Origin: Vicingaceae bacterium
Lineage (GTDB): Bacteria > Bacteroidota > Bacteroidia > Flavobacteriales_E > Vicingaceae
Reading direction: 5' to 3'
Length of the DNA: 64,000 bases
Assembly (NCBI GenBank): GCA_028245195.1
Contig: JAOKCF010000001.1
Coordinates: 478,326 to 542,325 of the forward strand
Of this stretch, positions 61,288 through 64,000 are shown piece after piece. The notes beneath the pieces are model-generated. The model saw only the letters and a list, made by a program, of their open reading frames with translations. It did not search any database and was not told the origin of the DNA. Within the stretch, counting starts at the first letter, position 1. The number at the start of each line of letters is the position of its first letter. The position numbers and the translations under genes were made by a program.

Positions 61288-64000
61288 ATGAAAAAAATAT
61301 ATCTAAGTCTTGTTTTAGCATTCTCATTACTTTCAATTGGTAGCCAGGGTCAAAGTATTGGAGACACCATTGTTGTGCCTGTTTTGGATTATTCTAATGC
61401 CTCTAGAAATGTAGTAGCTAACTTCCCTAACAACTCAAGTCTTTCCTTTGAGAAGGTAATCATGCGTTATGCCATGCGATGCAAAAACGGATTAGTGTCC
61501 ACCGGCGGTCAGAGAAATCTTGGTTGCGGAGAGTGGGATTACTCATGTAACACGTATGTTACGGATTCAACAAATGCCGACTCAAGTTCAAGTATCATTG
61601 CAAGATATAGTATATTCCCTGACACTAACTCGAGCGGAATTTATAGCACATTACCTACTTGGAATGGCATTCCAACTGCACAAAGTAACGTAACCCTTCA
61701 ATCTATCTTAAATGAAGACACTGCAGCGATTGGAACTGGAAATAGCATTGACTCATTACTTTTTAACCCCGTTGGAAATGGAGGGAAAACCTATATTCTC
61801 TTAACTAGCGCTGAATTATTAAGCGGAGGTCTAATTTCAGGAGACATTGACGGGTTAAGCTTTAACAACCTTGCCAGTAACTCCAACTTATCCCAATTTC
61901 GAATAAAACTAAAGCATACAGGATTAAGTGATTTAGCTAACCCTGATAGTGCAGATTTTAGAAACCTGCAAGAAGTGTATTTTCACAATTATACTGTAAG
62001 CAATGGCGATAATAGAATTCAATTTTATAGCCCTTTTAACTGGAATGGTACCTCAAATTTATTAATAGAACTTTCCTACAAACCAGGATTTAATGCTTCG
62101 AACCTGCAACTGCAATCCAACACAACAAGTCAAACAAAACAAATTTCTACCTCCAACGATTACGCGTTAGACTTGGCTCCAAGCAACTATGTAGAGGCAA
62201 ATTCATATTTTGGTGTTTCTGGTTCAAACTCAAGAACAATTGAGGCATGGATCAAAACTGGAGTTGCAGGAAATGATTTAGTTAGTTGGGGCACAAATAG
62301 TAGTGGTCAGAAATTTATATTTAGACTTGATGGTAATGGTAAGTTAAGAGTTGAAGTTAATGGAGGTTCAATTATTGGAACTACCGTTTTAAATGATAAT
62401 AAATGGCATCATGTTGCAGTCACCTTTAATGGAGCAACAATGTACAATTTCAAGTTCTATGTAGATGGTGTTCGAGACAATCCTACGGCAATTACCAATA
62501 CATTGGTTAATACCGGTCAGTCCTTACCTGTTCAAATTTCAAAAGGATTTCACAATCGCTATTGGAACGGTCAAGTAGACAATGTAAGAATTTGGTCTGC
62601 AGAATTACCTGTGGCCGCTATTGATGAATGGAGATACAAAAATGTAACTGCAACACATCCAAATTATACTTCATTAGAATTGGAATACAATATTGATTCA
62701 AGGAGTGCAACGATAACGGATAATAGTCCAAACAATAGAGATGGAACCTATTTCTCACAAAATACCTTTTCAGCTTTTAAAGGAGATTCTCATTTTAAAG
62801 AATTTTCTGCTTCAGTAACAAAACCAAACATCGATCTTTACCAAGGCACTTATAACTTGACAATTAGCAATGATACCCTAGTAGATACGACTTTCTACAA
62901 TCCATTCATTGTAAATGAACGAACAATATATCCAAAACCAGGCACTGTATTTTCAGATAGTATTGGAGTTGTATCAACTAATTACTGGCCTGAAAATAAT
63001 GTCTTGTTTAATTTAAACGGAGGAGTTCTATCGACCACTCATTCTTCCAGTACAATTCAAATAACTCCTTCCAATTTGTCATATTTCAGAAGAAGTGCGT
63101 CCAAATTAGAAATTATGTCTTTTGTTACACCTTATGGCATCAATTTAGATTTAGGAAATGACGGGAAAGCTTGGTATTTTGATGTAACCGACTTTCTCCC
63201 TATTTTAAATGGTCCACGAAGAATTACTCTAGAAAGGGGTGGCCAAAACCAAGAAGAAATGGACATACAATTCTTCTTTATCGTTGGAACGCCTCCGAGA
63301 GATATCAAGCAACTAGATCAAATATGGCAGGTCACTAGTACCGCTTATAGCTCAATATTGAATAATTCATTCTTTGCTCCAAAAACAATAAATTTAGATA
63401 CATCTGCAAGACAGTTTAAAATTAGATCAGTAATTACTGGTCATGGCCAACAGGGAGAATTTATACCTAGGAATCATTTCATTAATATTAATGGCGGTCC
63501 TATTGAGTTTAACCGAAGTGTTTGGTCTGAATGCGCAGAAAACCCAATATTCCCGCAAGGAGGTACTTGGATATACGATCGCGCAGGATGGTGCCCAGGC
63601 GCACCTTCTGACCTAACAGAATATGACATTACCGGTTTGGTAGGTAATGCTGATACTGTTCAAATTGATTATGGAGTATCTACAGCATCAGGCGATTCGC
63701 GATACATCGTAAATAATCAACTTGTCTCTTATGGTGCCCCGAACTTTAATCTAGATGCGAGAATAACTGAAGTGATAAGTCCAACCAACCATATTCAATT
63801 TGGGAAAAGCAATCCTGTTTGTAATGGTTCTGAAATAGAAATTCAAAATTCAGGGGCTACTGCAATTACAGCTATGCACATAGAATATTCCATTAATAAT
63901 GGAATAAAAGGGACTTACAATTGGACAGGGAATCTAAACTTTCTAGATAAAGCAACCGTTATTCTGCCAACAGTTGCCAACTTTTGGAACAGCCTAACAA
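61288..64000 (+). CDS. Secreted PNGase F-related protein with LamG domain (runs off right edge)
   Basis: The first 904 codons are open to the window end. A signal peptide (IYLSLVLAFSLLSIGSQGQ) is followed by an N-glycanase-like N-terminal region with cysteines (MRYAMRCKNGLVSTGG, GCGEWDYSCN). A LamG/concanavalin-like domain follows (about residues 300-440: TIEAWIKTG, WHHVAVTFNG, WNGQVDNVRIW). The PNGase F-type C-terminal domain then resumes: AWYFDVTDFLPIL, FFFIVGTPPRD, GHGQQGEF (from residue 718) and GTWIYDRAGWCPG (759-771). Family members remove N-glycans from glycoproteins. A T9SS sorting tail is expected beyond the edge. Whether the catalytic acids are complete cannot be judged by eye. Confidence 0.8.
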   Translation, partial: MKKIYLSLVLAFSLLSIGSQGQSIGDTIVVPVLDYSNASRNVVANFPNNSSLSFEKVIMRYAMRCKNGLVSTGGQRNLGCGEWDYSCNTYVTDSTNADSSSSIIARYSIFPDTNSSGIYSTLPTWNGIPTAQSNVTLQSILNEDTAAIGTGNSIDSLLFNPVGNGGKTYILLTSAELLSGGLISGDIDGLSFNNLASNSNLSQFRIKLKHTGLSDLANPDSADFRNLQEVYFHNYTVSNGDNRIQFYSPFNWNGTSNLLIELSYKPGFNASNLQLQSNTTSQTKQISTSNDYALDLAPSNYVEANSYFGVSGSNSRTIEAWIKTGVAGNDLVSWGTNSSGQKFIFRLDGNGKLRVEVNGGSIIGTTVLNDNKWHHVAVTFNGATMYNFKFYVDGVRDNPTAITNTLVNTGQSLPVQISKGFHNRYWNGQVDNVRIWSAELPVAAIDEWRYKNVTATHPNYTSLELEYNIDSRSATITDNSPNNRDGTYFSQNTFSAFKGDSHFKEFSASVTKPNIDLYQGTYNLTISNDTLVDTTFYNPFIVNERTIYPKPGTVFSDSIGVVSTNYWPENNVLFNLNGGVLSTTHSSSTIQITPSNLSYFRRSASKLEIMSFVTPYGINLDLGNDGKAWYFDVTDFLPILNGPRRITLERGGQNQEEMDIQFFFIVGTPPRDIKQLDQIWQVTSTAYSSILNNSFFAPKTINLDTSARQFKIRSVITGHGQQGEFIPRNHFININGGPIEFNRSVWSECAENPIFPQGGTWIYDRAGWCPGAPSDLTEYDITGLVGNADTVQIDYGVSTASGDSRYIVNNQLVSYGAPNFNLDARITEVISPTNHIQFGKSNPVCNGSEIEIQNSGATAITAMHIEYSINNGIKGTYNWTGNLNFLDKATVILPTVANFWNSLT

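Noticed and set aside
1-64000. tRNA, rRNA, insertion sequence, prophage or attachment site
   Set aside because: I looked for cloverleaf-like sequences, transposase motifs and flanking direct repeats in the gaps and found none that I could support by eye.

Overview
The window is about 64 kb of AT-rich chromosome from a member of the Bacteroidota, most likely of the Flavobacteriales. The evidence is the LpxC-FabZ fusion, the type IX secretion (T9SS) genes porX and sprE/porW, secreted proteins with T9SS sorting tails, promoters of the TAnnTTTG type, the lack of recognisable Shine-Dalgarno sites, and an ATP synthase operon that lacks atpD and atpC. I cannot name the genus. No tRNA, rRNA, CRISPR array, prophage, transposase or replication origin was seen.

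Layout. The left edge is the start of mfd (minus strand), followed by a secreted SGNH-type esterase. Next is a metal-uptake module (TonB receptor, small lipoprotein, divergent Fur/Zur regulator) with a near-perfect palindrome in the shared promoter. A minus-strand group follows: porX, tsaE, an alanine dehydrogenase-like gene and a small membrane protein. From 9.9 to 17.9 kb is the lipid A block: HD phosphohydrolase, lpxD, lpxC-fabZ, lpxA, an ABC ATPase, efp, a second lpxD-like gene and a broken SpoIIE/RsbU-type phosphatase. From 17.8 to 23.1 kb is a polysaccharide set (O-antigen ligase type protein, two Wzz-like proteins), aspartate kinase and an acetyltransferase. From 23.3 to 34.4 kb are fbp, a truncated TPR gene, a GT-C/TPR membrane protein, prmC, ribD, a DMT transporter, a YigZ-type protein, a flippase, a methyltransferase, a glycosyltransferase and rnhB.

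From 34.5 to 45.6 kb lie a paired lipoprotein and outer-membrane protein of unknown job, two hydrolase genes each broken by one stop codon, tpx, a RecD-like helicase, a pseudopilin-like protein, a DUF3822-type protein, rsmD, coaD and a thioredoxin-fold protein that has lost both active-site cysteines. From 45.6 to 52.3 kb come a decayed lipoprotein gene, tyrS, an SDR reductase, a cluster of degenerate palindromic repeats, a decayed T9SS-exported protein gene with a palindrome embedded in its tail, a GH3-family enzyme and an M23 peptidase. From 52.4 to 61.2 kb is the block sprE/porW, bactofilin, atpZ-like, a small membrane protein and atpB-E-F-H-A-G, with a 15-bp-stem hairpin between atpE and atpF. 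The right edge holds the first 904 codons of a secreted peptide-N-glycosidase F-related protein with a LamG domain.

How it fits together. Much of the window builds or serves the cell envelope: lipid A, surface polysaccharide, metal uptake through a TonB receptor, T9SS control and structure, and T9SS cargo. The most unusual overall signal is gene decay. Five genes carry in-frame stops or frameshifts and a sixth looks truncated. All are accessory genes, the lesions are concentrated in few genes, and the inferred stop mutations are all GC-to-AT transitions, while the housekeeping genes around them are intact. I found no clearly new multi-gene system. The best candidates for undescribed biology are the lipoprotein/DUF5723-type pair, the putative zinc operator, the cysteine-less thioredoxin-fold protein and the near-leaderless promoter arrangement.
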